A stretch of 64,000 nucleotides of DNA from Desulfobacterales bacterium (lineage in GTDB: Bacteria > Desulfobacterota > Desulfobacteria > Desulfobacterales > JAEINQ01), in contig JAEINQ010000020.1 of assembly GCA_016342285.1 (NCBI GenBank), forward strand, positions 27,294-91,293, written 5' to 3'. The notes under the pieces are model-generated. The model was not told the DNA's origin. It saw nothing but the letters and a program-made list of their open reading frames with translations, and ran no database searches. Positions 35,310 through 44,150 of this stretch are shown piece after piece (position 1 is the stretch's first letter; the number at the start of each line of letters is the position of its first letter). Position numbers and translations under genes: made by a program.

Positions 35310-36465
35310 CGGACTTTTTCTCCTCCAGAAATCGTCCGGGTGGGGCGGCGGCCGCGGCCAGGGTCGGCCAGAGAACGGCCATGAAAAACGGAATCAGCAC
35401 CATGGCAATCACTGCGGCCATCAGCGTACCGGCCCCCGTGGGATTCAGATAAAGGCCGGGCGGGGCCTGTTGCCAGCCAAAGAACAGGCGTACCGGCCAG
35501 GTGATTCCCGGCCAGAAAACCAGAGCGTAGGCGGCAGCCGCCCCCAGGGCAGCGGCGGGCAGACCGACCATGGCCGCCCGGAGACCCATAAACCAGGCCA
35601 CATCCGGCGTGGTCCACCCCATGGCCTTGAGCAGTCCGATCTCGACCCGTTTACCCAGGTGCTCCCGCACCGTGGCGGTTACCAGCAGGACCAGGGCTGC
35701 CACTGCCGGAACCAGGGCCACCATGGCGATGCCGCCGCGTCTGGAAAGATCGGCGGCATAGCGCCCGGCGGCTTCGGTCCGGGTGACAATGCGCACCGGC
35801 CATGGAAACGCCCTGGCCAGATCCGGTAAAATGGCGGCCTGTTCGCTTGGGTAAAAAACCTCCACGGCCAGGTCACTGGCCAGGTCGGCGCCGAGAGCCA
35901 GCATGCGCCGGGCATCGTCGGGGTGGACCAGGAGCATGTCGTGGGTGATCAGCCCGGTCCGTTCCGGAAAACGGCCAGCGATGCGAAAGGTTGCCGGTGG
36001 TGCGGTTGAAAGGGTGATAGTGGTGTTGTCAATGGCTTCGGCCAGGGCTTTTCCGGCCACGGCCTCACCTTGCCGGGGCAGTTTTGACAGGCCGGCAACG
36101 CGAAAGTTCTCCCGGGTCGCCTCGGTCCAGGCGACAATGGTCAGGGGGCCGTCAGGCCCCGGGACAATGCCCCAGATTCGCGGCCAGGCGGCGACGACAC
36201 CGGGCACCTTTCGTGCCGCCTCGGTCGCCTCGTGAACGGGAACCGGCATCCAGCCCCCCGGACCGATGCGGCGGACCACCAGTGACGGAGCCATGGCCAA
36301 CGCGTCATCTACGGTCGCCTCCAGCCCGGCTGACAGCAGCAGGGGGGTGGCGATCAGGGCGACCAGGACGGCCAGGGTGATGCCGAGCAGGCAGGCTTCT
36401 CCGGGGCGTCTGGCGTTGTCTCGAATGGCCCAGAGCAATAGCGGGAAGAATGCCCTTCGGTTCAT
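35302..36465 (-). CDS. FtsX-like ABC transporter permease
   Basis: A 387-residue permease with one N-terminal helix, a large extracytoplasmic domain (about 50-240) and three C-terminal helices, the plan of LolC/E and MacB. Such systems act on periplasmic or membrane-bound substrates rather than moving solutes across. The ATG at 36465 follows GGGGGGAGACATCC and overlaps the previous stop in ATGA. With NosL in the same operon, a role in loading or releasing a metalloprotein or copper-binding protein is plausible. Confidence 0.87.
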   Translation of the reverse strand: MNRRAFFPLLLWAIRDNARRPGEACLLGITLAVLVALIATPLLLSAGLEATVDDALAMAPSLVVRRIGPGGWMPVPVHEATEAARKVPGVVAAWPRIWGIVPGPDGPLTIVAWTEATRENFRVAGLSKLPRQGEAVAGKALAEAIDNTTITLSTAPPATFRIAGRFPERTGLITHDMLLVHPDDARRMLALGADLASDLAVEVFYPSEQAAILPDLARAFPWPVRIVTRTEAAGRYAADLSRRGGIAMVALVPAVAALVLLVTATVREHLGKRVEIGLLKAMGWTTPDVAWFMGLRAAMVGLPAAALGAAAAYALVFWPGITWPVRLFFGWQQAPPGLYLNPTGAGTLMAAVIAMVLIPFFMAVLWPTLAAAAAPPGRFLEEKKSDA

Positions 36466-36806
36466 GGATGTCTCCCCCCGTGCCCGACCCATGGGCCGGA
36501 ATCAAACAGCAGACCGGCCGGACTCACCCGGGCCAGGGGCATTCCGGGTGAATACCTGAGGTCAACGGACCGGTGCTGCAGTTCCGGTGAGCGAAAGAGG
36601 CTGCCGGCCGGCATGAAGGCCGGTGTCAGAGTCCCGGCGGCCCTGGCCATGACTGCCCTGGCCGGTGTTGCCGCCCGCTGATGAAAGACAAGGTGGGCGC
36701 CCACCGTTAAAAAGACGGCCAGAACAAAAGCGATGGCGACCCAGCCCGCCTTGGCACAGGCATCAAGCCGGTCAAGAGCCCCTGCGGCCTTGATGTCGGA
36801 TGGCAT
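36462..36806 (-). CDS. Small single-pass membrane protein of the NosL/ABC operon
   Basis: About 114 residues with one helix (WVAIAFVLAVFLTVGAHLVF, near residues 22-41) and an extracytoplasmic C-terminal part containing SPGMPLARVSPAGLLFDSG. Not recognised. It lies seven bases after nosL and overlaps the permease start by four bases, so it belongs to the unit. It could be an adaptor for the FtsX-type permease. Confidence 0.65.
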   Translation of the reverse strand: MPSDIKAAGALDRLDACAKAGWVAIAFVLAVFLTVGAHLVFHQRAATPARAVMARAAGTLTPAFMPAGSLFRSPELQHRSVDLRYSPGMPLARVSPAGLLFDSGPWVGHGGRHP

Positions 36807-36813
36807 GGTTGCC

Positions 36814-37368
36814 TCAGGGCACGGCCGGCTTGCCGGTAATGGCCAGCCAGCGGTCGTCGGTGAGTTCTTCGAGGCGGAAAACGGATTTGCCACCGTGCCG
36901 GCGGCGAAACACATCCACGTTTTCCTCGGATTTCAGAGGTACCAGGGCCGGGCCCATGGGGCCGACGATATCGGATCCGGCCACCCAAAAAGCGGCCCTG
37001 GCATCCAATGCCTCACCGGTGAAATATGCCCGGACCACCGGTTTCTTCAACTGGCTCTTCTCTTTGGCCAGAAAAACCTCCGGGTGGAGCCAGGTGCGGA
37101 TCATGCAACCGGTGCCGCAAAAATAATAGGTGGTGCCGTCTTCAAGTTGAATGGCACTGGCAAATTTTTTATGCTTTTTCACCATCATGGCGCAGACCGG
37201 GCAACGGTCTCCGGGGCTGATCTGCATCTGGCCGGTTTCATCCAGAGGCAGGCTGCCGGGTTCCGGTTCGCCGCGGTCCGCGGCCTGAAGGGGGAGGACA
37301 AAGAAGAGGGCAACGGCCAGGATCAAGACCAGGATGATCACCTTAATTCGCTGGAGATTTTGTTTCAT
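36814..37368 (-). CDS. nosL: NosL-like copper-binding protein
   Basis: A 184-residue protein with an N-terminal signal or anchor and the NosL core: DRCPVCAMMVKKHKKFASAIQLEDG, YYFCGTGCMI and GPMGPALVPL. NosL proteins bind Cu(I) and help assemble copper sites; here no nitrous oxide reductase is present, while a cbb3-type oxidase and copper ATPase lie about 8 kb away. The export signal here ends in LPLQAADRG; no lipobox cysteine is seen, unlike classical NosL. First gene of the operon. Confidence 0.85.
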   Translation of the reverse strand: MKQNLQRIKVIILVLILAVALFFVLPLQAADRGEPEPGSLPLDETGQMQISPGDRCPVCAMMVKKHKKFASAIQLEDGTTYYFCGTGCMIRTWLHPEVFLAKEKSQLKKPVVRAYFTGEALDARAAFWVAGSDIVGPMGPALVPLKSEENVDVFRRRHGGKSVFRLEELTDDRWLAITGKPAVP

Positions 37369-37569
37369 GATAGCCTCGCTGCTGAAATGGTTTTCGAAAA
37401 AGGCGTCTTCGAAATTTGCGGCCTATCGGAACAGGGAAAAGAATGCTTCTTTGTATAACAAGTTGTATGATTAAGGCAAATCTGGTTTTAATGGAGCGGA
37501 AAAATGCGCTCAAGTATGAAATGCCTAAAGTTGACAGTCCCGTAAAAAGGCGAAAACCGTCTTTTTCCG

Positions 37570-37662
37570 TCATTCCTGCGAAGGCGGGATTCCGGTTATT
37601 TCATCTGTTTTTGGATGCCTGCCGTCGCAGGGCCTGCCCCTGCGGAGGCAGGGGCATGACTG
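37570..37662. repeat. Interspersed inverted repeat, family G (copy 2)
   Basis: CATTCCTGCGAAGGCGGGATTCC-like and CTGCGGAGGCAGGGGCATGAC-like hairpins flank a short core, as at the left edge of the window. Ends just before the DUF5329-like gene. Confidence 0.75.
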
Positions 37663-37690
37663 GATAGAGTCCCGGAAACTGGAGGACAGG

Positions 37691-38050
37691 GTGAAATCGA
37701 TCCTCTGTGCAATTCTCATATGGGCGATGCCCTTCGCTTCAACCGTTCCTGGCGAAACGCTCCCGCTGGAGATGGCACACCTGGTCTCGGCAATCGAAAC
37801 CTCGGGATGCCGATTCATTCGTAACGGCGAAGCCCACAGCCCCCAAGACGCCGTCAGGCACATTCTGCGAAAGTATGGCCATTTCCGGAAGAAGATCGAA
37901 ACCGCCGAACAGTTCATCGAATTTTGTGCGTCAGGCAGCACCGTCAGTGGCCGGCCTTATATGATGTCCTGTCCGGGGCAGCCCGAGCTGGAAAGTCGGC
38001 GCTGGTTGATGGTGGAATTGAAGCGATTCAGGATGCGGAAAACCCCATGA
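37691..38050 (+). CDS. DUF5329-like exported protein
   Basis: A 119-residue protein with a signal peptide (cleavage expected after FASTVPGE-like sequence) and the family blocks ETSGCRFIRNGEAH, AVRHILRKYGHFRKKIETAEQFIEF and SGRPYMM. The family is uncharacterised and exported. The stop overlaps the next start (ATGA), so it is coupled to the SafE-like gene. Confidence 0.75.
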   Translation: MKSILCAILIWAMPFASTVPGETLPLEMAHLVSAIETSGCRFIRNGEAHSPQDAVRHILRKYGHFRKKIETAEQFIEFCASGSTVSGRPYMMSCPGQPELESRRWLMVELKRFRMRKTP

Positions 38051-38733
38051 CCCTTGCAGACCTCACCCCCATGTTTCTTCTCGGCCTGCTGGGCACCGGC
38101 CACTGCGTCGGCATGTGCGGCCCCCTGGTCTTTGCCTTTCCCGGCCGGACCGGCCGCTTCAGTGCGCACCTGTGGTATCATGCGGGCCGAATCGTGACCT
38201 ACAGCCTTGTGGGCGGTCTCATGGGCGGGATCGGTACCGCCATGATCCGCATCGCCGCCGGGACCGGCGGCGATCCCCTGGCCTGGATGGCACGGACCCA
38301 AGTTCTTTTTTCCCTGGCCGCCGCCGTTTTCCTGCTGGTTTTCGGACTGGTGCGTGTGGGGCTTATCGTCGAACCGCCATGGTTAACCCTGGACGATCCC
38401 CAGCGCATACCCGCCTTTGGGCGCCTGTTGAGCGTGGCCGGCAAAAACAAGACCCAGAACCAGTTTTTTTTGGGCCTCGCCCTGGGACTTCTTCCCTGCG
38501 GATTGAGTTTTGCCGCCTTTTCCCGGGCACTGGCGACCACCGGACCGTTGGCAGGGATGGCCATGTTGGCCGCTTTTGGGGCCGGAACCCTGCCGGGGCT
38601 GCTTCTGATCGGCATGGGGGCCGGAGGCCTGGCCCGCCGTTTCCGGCGGGTATCGGACGTTCTTTCGGGCATGCTGATGGTCGGCATGGCGATGGCTCTG
38701 GCGGTGCAGGGTTTCACCGCTGCCTTGCCTTGA
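38047..38733 (+). CDS. Sulfite exporter TauE/SafE-family (CcoH/UPF-type copper-associated) membrane protein
   Basis: A 228-residue membrane protein with six or so helices and the hallmark GTGHCVGMCGPLVFAF near the N-terminus, whose cysteines could bind copper. This SafE-like subgroup is commonly encoded beside CcoI/CcoG-type genes and is thought to help supply copper to heme-copper oxidases. Here CcoI and a cbb3-type oxidase lie within 15 kb. The start at 38047 overlaps the previous stop. Confidence 0.8.
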   Translation: MTLADLTPMFLLGLLGTGHCVGMCGPLVFAFPGRTGRFSAHLWYHAGRIVTYSLVGGLMGGIGTAMIRIAAGTGGDPLAWMARTQVLFSLAAAVFLLVFGLVRVGLIVEPPWLTLDDPQRIPAFGRLLSVAGKNKTQNQFFLGLALGLLPCGLSFAAFSRALATTGPLAGMAMLAAFGAGTLPGLLLIGMGAGGLARRFRRVSDVLSGMLMVGMAMALAVQGFTAALP

Positions 38734-38896
38734 CGGTGCAAAGCCGGCCATGATAGAGATTCGACCCGGTAAGCGCTTACCGTGCGAGGGTTTGGAACTT
38801 CTTGTTCGTTTCAACCCCGTGAACCGTTACTCGACCCGAGTGTTTTTCAATGTCAGATGTTGTATGGACGCGATTGTAGACCGGCAGGAGCCCCTT

Positions 38897-38971
38897 TGGG
38901 GTCATTCCCGCGGAGGCGGAAATCCAGTGATTGGTAAATTATGCTGGATGCCTGCCTTCGCAGGCATGACG
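38897..38971. repeat. Interspersed inverted repeat, family G (copy 3)
   Basis: CATTCCCGCGGAGGCGGAAATCC-like and TGCCTGCCTTCGCAGGCATGAC-like ends with the core TGATTGGTAAATTATGCTGG. The remaining 270 bases between the SafE-like and UbiA-like genes show no gene. Confidence 0.75.
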
Positions 38972-39080
38972 GGATCCGGGACTCTACGAGACGGTCCATT
39001 GTATTCTTAGGAAAACATGCCCGCCCGCCGGTTCTTAGACATGCAGACGGCGGACTTGGCGACCACAGAGGCAATGAGGC

Positions 39081-40034
39081 GTGACCAGAGACCCCAGGCA
39101 GGACCCCGTTATCGACTTTTCGCGTATCAAACTCTTTTTTGCCCTTTCCAGAACCCCCCACGGCCTTCTGGACATGACCACCCCGGCCTTTGCCGCGCTG
39201 CTCTGGCTGGGCACCTTCCCTCCCCTGCCCGTCCTCGTTATCGGTGTGGTGACCGCCTTTGCCGGCTATACGGCGGTTTATGCCTTAAATGATGTGGTGG
39301 GCTATCACAGCGACCGGGAGAAATTTCTTCAGGGAGCGTTTTCCGACGGCGGCACCGATCTGGACGCAGTCCTGGTGCGCCATCCCATGGCCCAGGGGTA
39401 TCTGAGCCTTGCCGAGGGGCTGGCATGGTCTCTGGGCTGGGGCGTGGTGGCCTTTGCCGGGGCTTGGCTCCTCAATCCGGTCTGTGTGCTGATCTTTGTC
39501 GTCGGCTGCCTGCTGGAAGCCGGTTACTGCCTCATGTGGCGGGTCAGCCCTTACCGGGCGCTGGTCAGTGGCGCCGTCAAGACCCTGGGGGCAGTGGCGG
39601 CGGTATTCGCCGTGGACCCGAATCCTTCTCCGGTATTTCTGGCCATCCTTTTCCTCTGCCTCTTCTTCTGGGAGATCGGCGGTCAGAATGTCCCCAACGA
39701 CTGGGCGGACATTGCGGAGGATCGGCGTTTTGGCGGACAAACCATCCCCATCTGCCTGGGCCTGGACATCTCCAGGGAAATTATTTTAGGCTCAATCCTT
39801 CTCTCGCTGGCCTTGGTGGGCACCCTCTTCCAACTGGCCCAGGGGTCCAACGCCCCCCTCTTTGGTGCCGTTGCCGTCAGCGCCGTCACATGGCTGATGC
39901 TTCCCAAGACCCTGAAGCTCTATTTTGAAGGCGGTCATGACCAGGCCATGGGGCTGTTCAACCGGGCGAGTTATTTTCCACCGATGCTCTTCGCCCTGGC
40001 CCTGGTCCGCGTTTTTTTCAGCGGATTGGCGTAA
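39081..40034 (+). CDS. UbiA-family prenyltransferase
   Basis: A 317-residue membrane enzyme with about eight helices. The first aspartate-rich motif is NDVVGYHSDRE and the second NDWADIAEDRRFGG, both needed for Mg-diphosphate binding. UbiA enzymes attach an isoprenoid chain to an aromatic or other acceptor (ubiquinone, menaquinone, heme O and others). Sequence alone does not fix the acceptor. UbiE- and UbiG-like genes 2-4 kb on suggest a quinone role. An alternative is an EboC-like or heme-related enzyme. Confidence 0.8.
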   Translation: MTRDPRQDPVIDFSRIKLFFALSRTPHGLLDMTTPAFAALLWLGTFPPLPVLVIGVVTAFAGYTAVYALNDVVGYHSDREKFLQGAFSDGGTDLDAVLVRHPMAQGYLSLAEGLAWSLGWGVVAFAGAWLLNPVCVLIFVVGCLLEAGYCLMWRVSPYRALVSGAVKTLGAVAAVFAVDPNPSPVFLAILFLCLFFWEIGGQNVPNDWADIAEDRRFGGQTIPICLGLDISREIILGSILLSLALVGTLFQLAQGSNAPLFGAVAVSAVTWLMLPKTLKLYFEGGHDQAMGLFNRASYFPPMLFALALVRVFFSGLA

Positions 40035-40063
40035 ATTCGTTCATCAAAACCAAGGAGGACGTC

Positions 40064-40693
40064 ATGGCGGTGCAAGAGGTACTGGGAAAGATCACCTGGC
40101 TGGGACACGATGGGTTTCGCATTGATGGCAAAAAGACGGTTTACATCGACCCCTACCAGATTCCGTCTGAAGAGAAGGCGGACCTGATCCTGATCACCCA
40201 CGAACATTTCGATCACTGCTCACCGGAAGATATCGCCCGCATTCAAACGGATCAGACCGTGATCGTGACAGAGAAGGACTCAGCCAAAAAGCTCGCCGGT
40301 GACATTCGAATCGTTGCCCCGGGAGATGTGCTGACCGTGGCGGGGATAAGGATCGAGGTGGTACCGGCCTACAATGTGGACAAACACTTTCATCCTCAAT
40401 CCAACGGCTGGCTGGGGTTTGTTGTGGAAATCGACGGGGTTCGGCTCTACCACGCCGGGGATACCGATTTCATTCCGGTGATGAAAACAGTCAAGGCAGA
40501 TATCGCCCTGCTGCCGGTATCGGGCACCTATGTGATGACGGCCGAAGAGGCGGTCCAGGCGGCCCTGGCCATCAACCCGGCCGTGGCCATCCCCATGCAT
40601 TTCGGCACCATTGTCGGCGATGGGGGCGATGCCGAGACCTTTGAAAAGGGGCTGGCCGGAAAGGTTCAGGTTCGGGTGTTGGCACAATCATAG
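40064..40693 (+). CDS. Metallo-beta-lactamase-fold hydrolase (UPF0173-like)
   Basis: A 209-residue protein with the metal-binding motif LITHEHFDHCSPED, a later HAGDTDFIP and the C-terminal AIPMHFGT. It is a short, single-domain MBL protein related to UlaG; the substrate is unknown. AAGGAGG precedes the ATG. It is 29 bases after the UbiA-like gene and probably co-transcribed. Confidence 0.88.
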   Translation: MAVQEVLGKITWLGHDGFRIDGKKTVYIDPYQIPSEEKADLILITHEHFDHCSPEDIARIQTDQTVIVTEKDSAKKLAGDIRIVAPGDVLTVAGIRIEVVPAYNVDKHFHPQSNGWLGFVVEIDGVRLYHAGDTDFIPVMKTVKADIALLPVSGTYVMTAEEAVQAALAINPAVAIPMHFGTIVGDGGDAETFEKGLAGKVQVRVLAQS

Positions 40694-40849
40694 CCGAATC
40701 GGTAGCCGACCACGTTTTTATGAGTTTCCACGGTCCTAAGATTAACCGCGGACACACGCCGACAAACGCAGACGTTTTGGTGGCTCCGTAACAAGCCCGC
40801 AATTACCACAAAGGGTCTATCGCGGCCGATCCGTAACCAAAAATCATTT

Positions 40850-41008
40850 CACCACCGAGCCACAGAGGCCTCGGAGCTTTTTTTGTTTATCTCCGGCCGG
40901 GAGACGGCGGCCGGGGATAAGAAAGCCTTGGCAGCGTCTGCTTGTACAGATCGCCGTCTCCCGATCTGTATAAAGTAAACCCTCTGTGTCCACTGTGTCT
41001 CCGTGGTT
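40850..41008. repeat. Inverted repeat element, family C (copy 2), beside a half-copy of family A
   Basis: CACCACCGAGCCACAGAGG and CCTCTGTGTC..GTGTCTCCGTGG are the near-complementary ends. Just before it, 40743-40772 matches one end of family A (TTAACCGCGGACACACGCCG). No gene lies between the MBL and S4 genes. Confidence 0.75.
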
Positions 41009-41030
41009 AGCACAACATTTTACGAACGCA

Positions 41031-41276
41031 TCAGGCCGGGTTCAAGACCGCAACGCTGAATCTTTCTTCGTTGAATTCGATCACGTCACCGGTGACAATC
41101 TTTTTCCGTTTCCTGGTTTCGACGCTACCGTTTAACCGCACAAGGCCTTGGGAGATGACGAATTTGGCCTCTCCGCCGCTCTGAACCAGGTTTTCAAATT
41201 TCAAGAGTTTATAAAGCTCGATCGGTTCCCGGTCGATTTCCACGATCCGGACGGTCGGGCTGTTTTTTTTTGTCAT
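41031..41276 (-). CDS. S4-domain RNA-binding protein (YbcJ-like)
   Basis: An 81-residue protein that is almost entirely an S4 domain: YKLLKFENLVQSGGEAKFVI, SQGLVRLNGSVETRKRKKI and VTGDVIEF. Small proteins of this type bind structured RNA, probably rRNA. It seems to be a single-gene unit. Confidence 0.9.
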   Translation of the reverse strand: MTKKNSPTVRIVEIDREPIELYKLLKFENLVQSGGEAKFVISQGLVRLNGSVETRKRKKIVTGDVIEFNEERFSVAVLNPA

Positions 41277-41307
41277 GGTGGGCCTGCTTTCCCGGCGGCG
41301 TTAGTGC

Positions 41308-41448
41308 GTTTCCATCCATAAATGGCCTTTTTGCCCAATCTCGGCGTCAATCAGCGCCATTCCTTGTGCGGCGTAGCACACTACGCCTCCGCGCAATGGC
41401 TTGATTTTCTTGACCTTGGACAAAAATTCACATTTATGAATTGGAACT
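41308..41448. repeat. MITE family I (copy 1, 141 bp)
   Basis: Terminal inverted repeats GTTTCCATCCATAAATG and CATTTATGAATTGGAA bound a non-coding core with CGGCGTAG-N-CTACGCC. A nearly identical copy lies in the opposite orientation at 46.9 kb. Confidence 0.88.
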
Positions 41449-41510
41449 GTCCATGGGTGCCCATCCATCAAGGGTTATATACGATAGCATCATATTCAAG
41501 CAATAACGTT

Positions 41511-42119
41511 TCAGTCGAAGAATCCTGCACCAACAGCTTTTGCTTTGATCAACAGGTCGGCATCGTTTCTTGCCGCTTTTCGGTCCAGGTGTGCGCCGTA
41601 CTGATGGAAAAACTCAAACTTGCCGGCTCCCAAAGAGATGGGAATCAGATTGAGCCATTCATTGAGGTGATCGTAAAACTGGGGAAACATCTGCGGTGGT
41701 TCAGGATCACCGCGGGAAATGATAAAGACAAATTTCTTGCCTTCTGGAAACTCAAAAAACATGGTTTCCTCCCCTGTCTCCGAATTTTTTTTCGTTCCCA
41801 TAAAGCAGTAAAGACGGTCGACCAGCATTTTGAACTGGGCGGACACATGAAACCAGTAGACCGGGGTCCCCATGACAACGGCGTCAAAGCCCGTCATGTC
41901 CTGAAGCAGGGGCGTCATATCGTCTTTTTGAACGCATTGGCCCAGCTGCTTCTTGCACCCCTCACACCCCATGCACCCGTGGATGTCCATCTCTCTTAAA
42001 TTCACCAGGCGGGTTTGGGCGCCTTTTTCCGCGGCTCCGTCCAATACCGCCTGGACGAGCGTCTGGGTGTTGGCATTTTTTCTCGGACTGGCGTTGATAC
42101 CCAAAACGTTCATGGTCAC
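41511..42119 (-). CDS. FMN-binding iron-sulfur flavoprotein / NADPH-dependent FMN reductase-like
   Basis: A 202-residue flavodoxin-fold protein. The FMN phosphate loop is GINASPRKNANTQTLV, and HGCMGCEGCKKQLGQC gives the compact cysteine motif of iron-sulfur flavoproteins (Isf) that binds a 4Fe-4S cluster. The later GTPVYWFHVSAQFK is also typical. Such proteins are common in anaerobes and move electrons to oxygen, quinones or other acceptors. The ATG at 42119 or 42113 is the start. Confidence 0.88.
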   Translation of the reverse strand: MTMNVLGINASPRKNANTQTLVQAVLDGAAEKGAQTRLVNLREMDIHGCMGCEGCKKQLGQCVQKDDMTPLLQDMTGFDAVVMGTPVYWFHVSAQFKMLVDRLYCFMGTKKNSETGEETMFFEFPEGKKFVFIISRGDPEPPQMFPQFYDHLNEWLNLIPISLGAGKFEFFHQYGAHLDRKAARNDADLLIKAKAVGAGFFD

Positions 42120-42152
42120 TCCTCATTTTATGGATGGCGATGATTGCCGGCG

Positions 42153-42971
42153 TTATTCGACCGGTCGAACGCCCGTGTGGGCCACGGCGATACCGTTGGT
42201 CAGTCGCCGGTAGGCGATGCGTTCATAGCCGATCTCTTCGAGAATATGGGAAAGCTCTTCGGGCAGGGAAAAGAGCCGGATGGTCTCCGGCAGACAGACA
42301 TAGCCCTGGCGGTCGCCCACCAGGATTTCTCCGAGAAAGGGCATGACCGTGAAAGAGTAGAAATCGTAGAGCCAGCGGAAAAGAGGGTTGACCGGTTTGG
42401 AGAATTCCAGGCATAGCAATTTCCCCCCGGGCTTGAGGACACGATGCATTTCCGCGAATGCCTGTTTCAGGTGGGTGACGTTGCGGATACCGAAGCTGAC
42501 CATGACGGCGTCGAAGCGGTTGTCCGGGAAGGAGATGAATTCGGCGTCGCCCTGGACGTAATGAAGCTGGTTCCGAATTTGCCCGTTGGTTGTCTTGTCG
42601 CGTCCGGCGTCCAGCATGGCCCGGTTGATGTCGTAGACCACCACCTGACCCTTCCGGCCCACCTTCTGCCGCGCCAAAATGGAAAGGTCCCCGGTGCCGC
42701 CACAGACATCCAGAACCCGGTCTCCCGGCTTTAAGTCGAGCCGGGCGACTGCAATGCGTTTCCACAGGTAGTGAATGCCCAGGCTCAACAGGGTGTTCAT
42801 GAAATCGTAATTGGGGGCGACCCGGTCGAAATGCCGCCGGACCCAGTCTTTTTTTTCCTTTGCGGGCATCTGCCGGAACCCGAAGGTGGCAGTCTGGGAC
42901 CGGTCCACATGGTCGTCGAGCTGTTGTTGGCGCACCGACCGGTCGAACCATTTGGGTAAGTTGAAGCTCAT
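42153..42971 (-). CDS. ubiE: UbiE/MenG-like quinone C-methyltransferase
   Basis: A 272-residue methyltransferase with the UbiE blocks RRHFDRVAPNYDFMNTLLSLG, LDVCGGTGDLSILA, MVSFGIRNV and LEFSKPVNPLFRWLYDFYSF. It methylates the ring of demethylmenaquinol and, in ubiquinone makers, of the benzoquinol precursor. The first 34 residues are an extension over typical UbiE; a start at MPAKEKKDW is possible. UbiG- and UbiA-like genes are near. Confidence 0.9.
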   Translation of the reverse strand: MSFNLPKWFDRSVRQQQLDDHVDRSQTATFGFRQMPAKEKKDWVRRHFDRVAPNYDFMNTLLSLGIHYLWKRIAVARLDLKPGDRVLDVCGGTGDLSILARQKVGRKGQVVVYDINRAMLDAGRDKTTNGQIRNQLHYVQGDAEFISFPDNRFDAVMVSFGIRNVTHLKQAFAEMHRVLKPGGKLLCLEFSKPVNPLFRWLYDFYSFTVMPFLGEILVGDRQGYVCLPETIRLFSLPEELSHILEEIGYERIAYRRLTNGIAVAHTGVRPVE

Positions 42972-43047
42972 GATTGAAGGCGGTTTCTGTTGGGGTTCAT
43001 TGGCTTATTGACCACAAAAACACAATTACAAGGACATATTCTTTCAT

Positions 43048-43301
43048 TAACCGCAGACATGCGCCGACACCCGCAGACTTTTTTGGGGCCGGCCGACCTG
43101 GCCGGTCCCAAGAGGTCACTTTTCGGGGCGAAGCTTTCCAAAAGGACATGCTTTGCCGCCCATGGTCTGTGCATCCATTCGCGAAGCGATGCGAATTTGT
43201 TGGCAATTAGGTCGGCCGCCAACAAGCTTTTCCTGCCTGCCCGGCGTAGCCTTCAGGCGAAGCCGGGTCTGCGATGGTCTGCGCCCGTCTGCGGTTCATA
43301 A
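43048..43301. repeat. Inverted repeat element, family A (long empty copy)
   Basis: The ends ATTAACCGCAGACATGCGCC and CGCCCGTCTGCGGTTCAT are inverted copies of those in the 55.6-56.4 kb array. The interior keeps the GGCCGACCTGGCC palindrome found there, then about 150 bases of non-coding sequence. It fills most of the gap between the UbiG- and UbiE-like genes. Confidence 0.8.
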
Positions 43302-43385
43302 ATAAGTTGCTACTATCAATATGCTCTGTTTTTATCCTTAACGTATATCTGTCATCATATTTATGAAGATGTGTGCTTCGTGTGG

Positions 43386-44138
43386 TTAACCTGGCGTCTG
43401 TGATGATCCCGGCTTGCGAAAATGGGCCAGGTAGTTGACGGCTGTCGACCGGCACAGGGAACTGTGTCGGAGTCCGGGTATATAACGCATTCCGGTAAAA
43501 TCCTCAACCGACAGGCCGGCCGCTTCGGTCCATCGGGTCAGTTCCCCGGGACGAATGAACCGCCGCCAGGTGTGGGTGCCCCGGGCCACGATACCCAGGA
43601 GATATTCGGCAGCCACAATGGCCAGGGCAAAGGCCATCAACGAGCGGTTGAGGGTGGCTACAAATAGATGGCCGCCGGGCCGAAGCAGCCGGGCGCTGGC
43701 CGCCACCACCGAGTCAGGACGGGGCACGTGTTCGAGCAACTCCATGCAGGTGACAATGTCATAGGTGCCGGGGCAGGTGTGTGCCAGGTCTTCTGCCGCT
43801 CTTTGACGGTAATCGATGGAAAGGCCGGAGAGCCGGGCATGAGCCCGGGCCACGGCAAGGGCTTCGTTGCCCATGTCGATGCCGGTGACCTTTGCACCGG
43901 CAATGGCCATGGCCTCTGAGAGGATACCTCCGCCGCAGCCCATGTCCAGCACCTGTTTCCCGTTCAGCGGTGACCGGGCGGTGATGTAGGCGACGCGAAG
44001 GCCGTTGATGTCGTGGAGTGCCCCAAACTCGCCATCCCGGTCCCACCATTTTGGACTGGCTGCCGCAAAACGGGCGATTTCTTCGGGGTCGATGTTCGTT
44101 CGGTGTTCGGCCACGGCGATTGATTCCGGATCTGTCAT
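43386..44138 (-). CDS. ubiG: UbiG-like 3-demethylubiquinol / polyprenyl-hydroxyphenol O-methyltransferase
   Basis: A 250-residue methyltransferase with strong UbiG character: IDPEEIARFAAASPKWWDRDGEF, LHDINGLRVAYI, VLDMGCGGGILSEAMA and TCMELLEHVPRPDSV, and the late THTWRRFIRPGELTRW. UbiG performs both O-methylations of ubiquinone synthesis. Menaquinone-only bacteria have no need of it, so its presence is notable. Another O-methylation role cannot be excluded. Confidence 0.87.
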   Translation of the reverse strand: MTDPESIAVAEHRTNIDPEEIARFAAASPKWWDRDGEFGALHDINGLRVAYITARSPLNGKQVLDMGCGGGILSEAMAIAGAKVTGIDMGNEALAVARAHARLSGLSIDYRQRAAEDLAHTCPGTYDIVTCMELLEHVPRPDSVVAASARLLRPGGHLFVATLNRSLMAFALAIVAAEYLLGIVARGTHTWRRFIRPGELTRWTEAAGLSVEDFTGMRYIPGLRHSSLCRSTAVNYLAHFRKPGSSQTPG

Positions 44139-44150
44139 GACACCGGATTT

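Noticed and set aside
38750..39010. 86-residue open frame after the SafE-like gene
   Set aside because: Half of it is a family G interspersed repeat (the GGNPVI-type translation), which is not a gene.
39081..40034. Assignment of the UbiA-like gene as EboC of an ebo-type cluster with the TIM-barrel gene at 59.7 kb
   Set aside because: The genes are 20 kb apart, and no EboA, TatD-type EboB or EboD-like gene is present.
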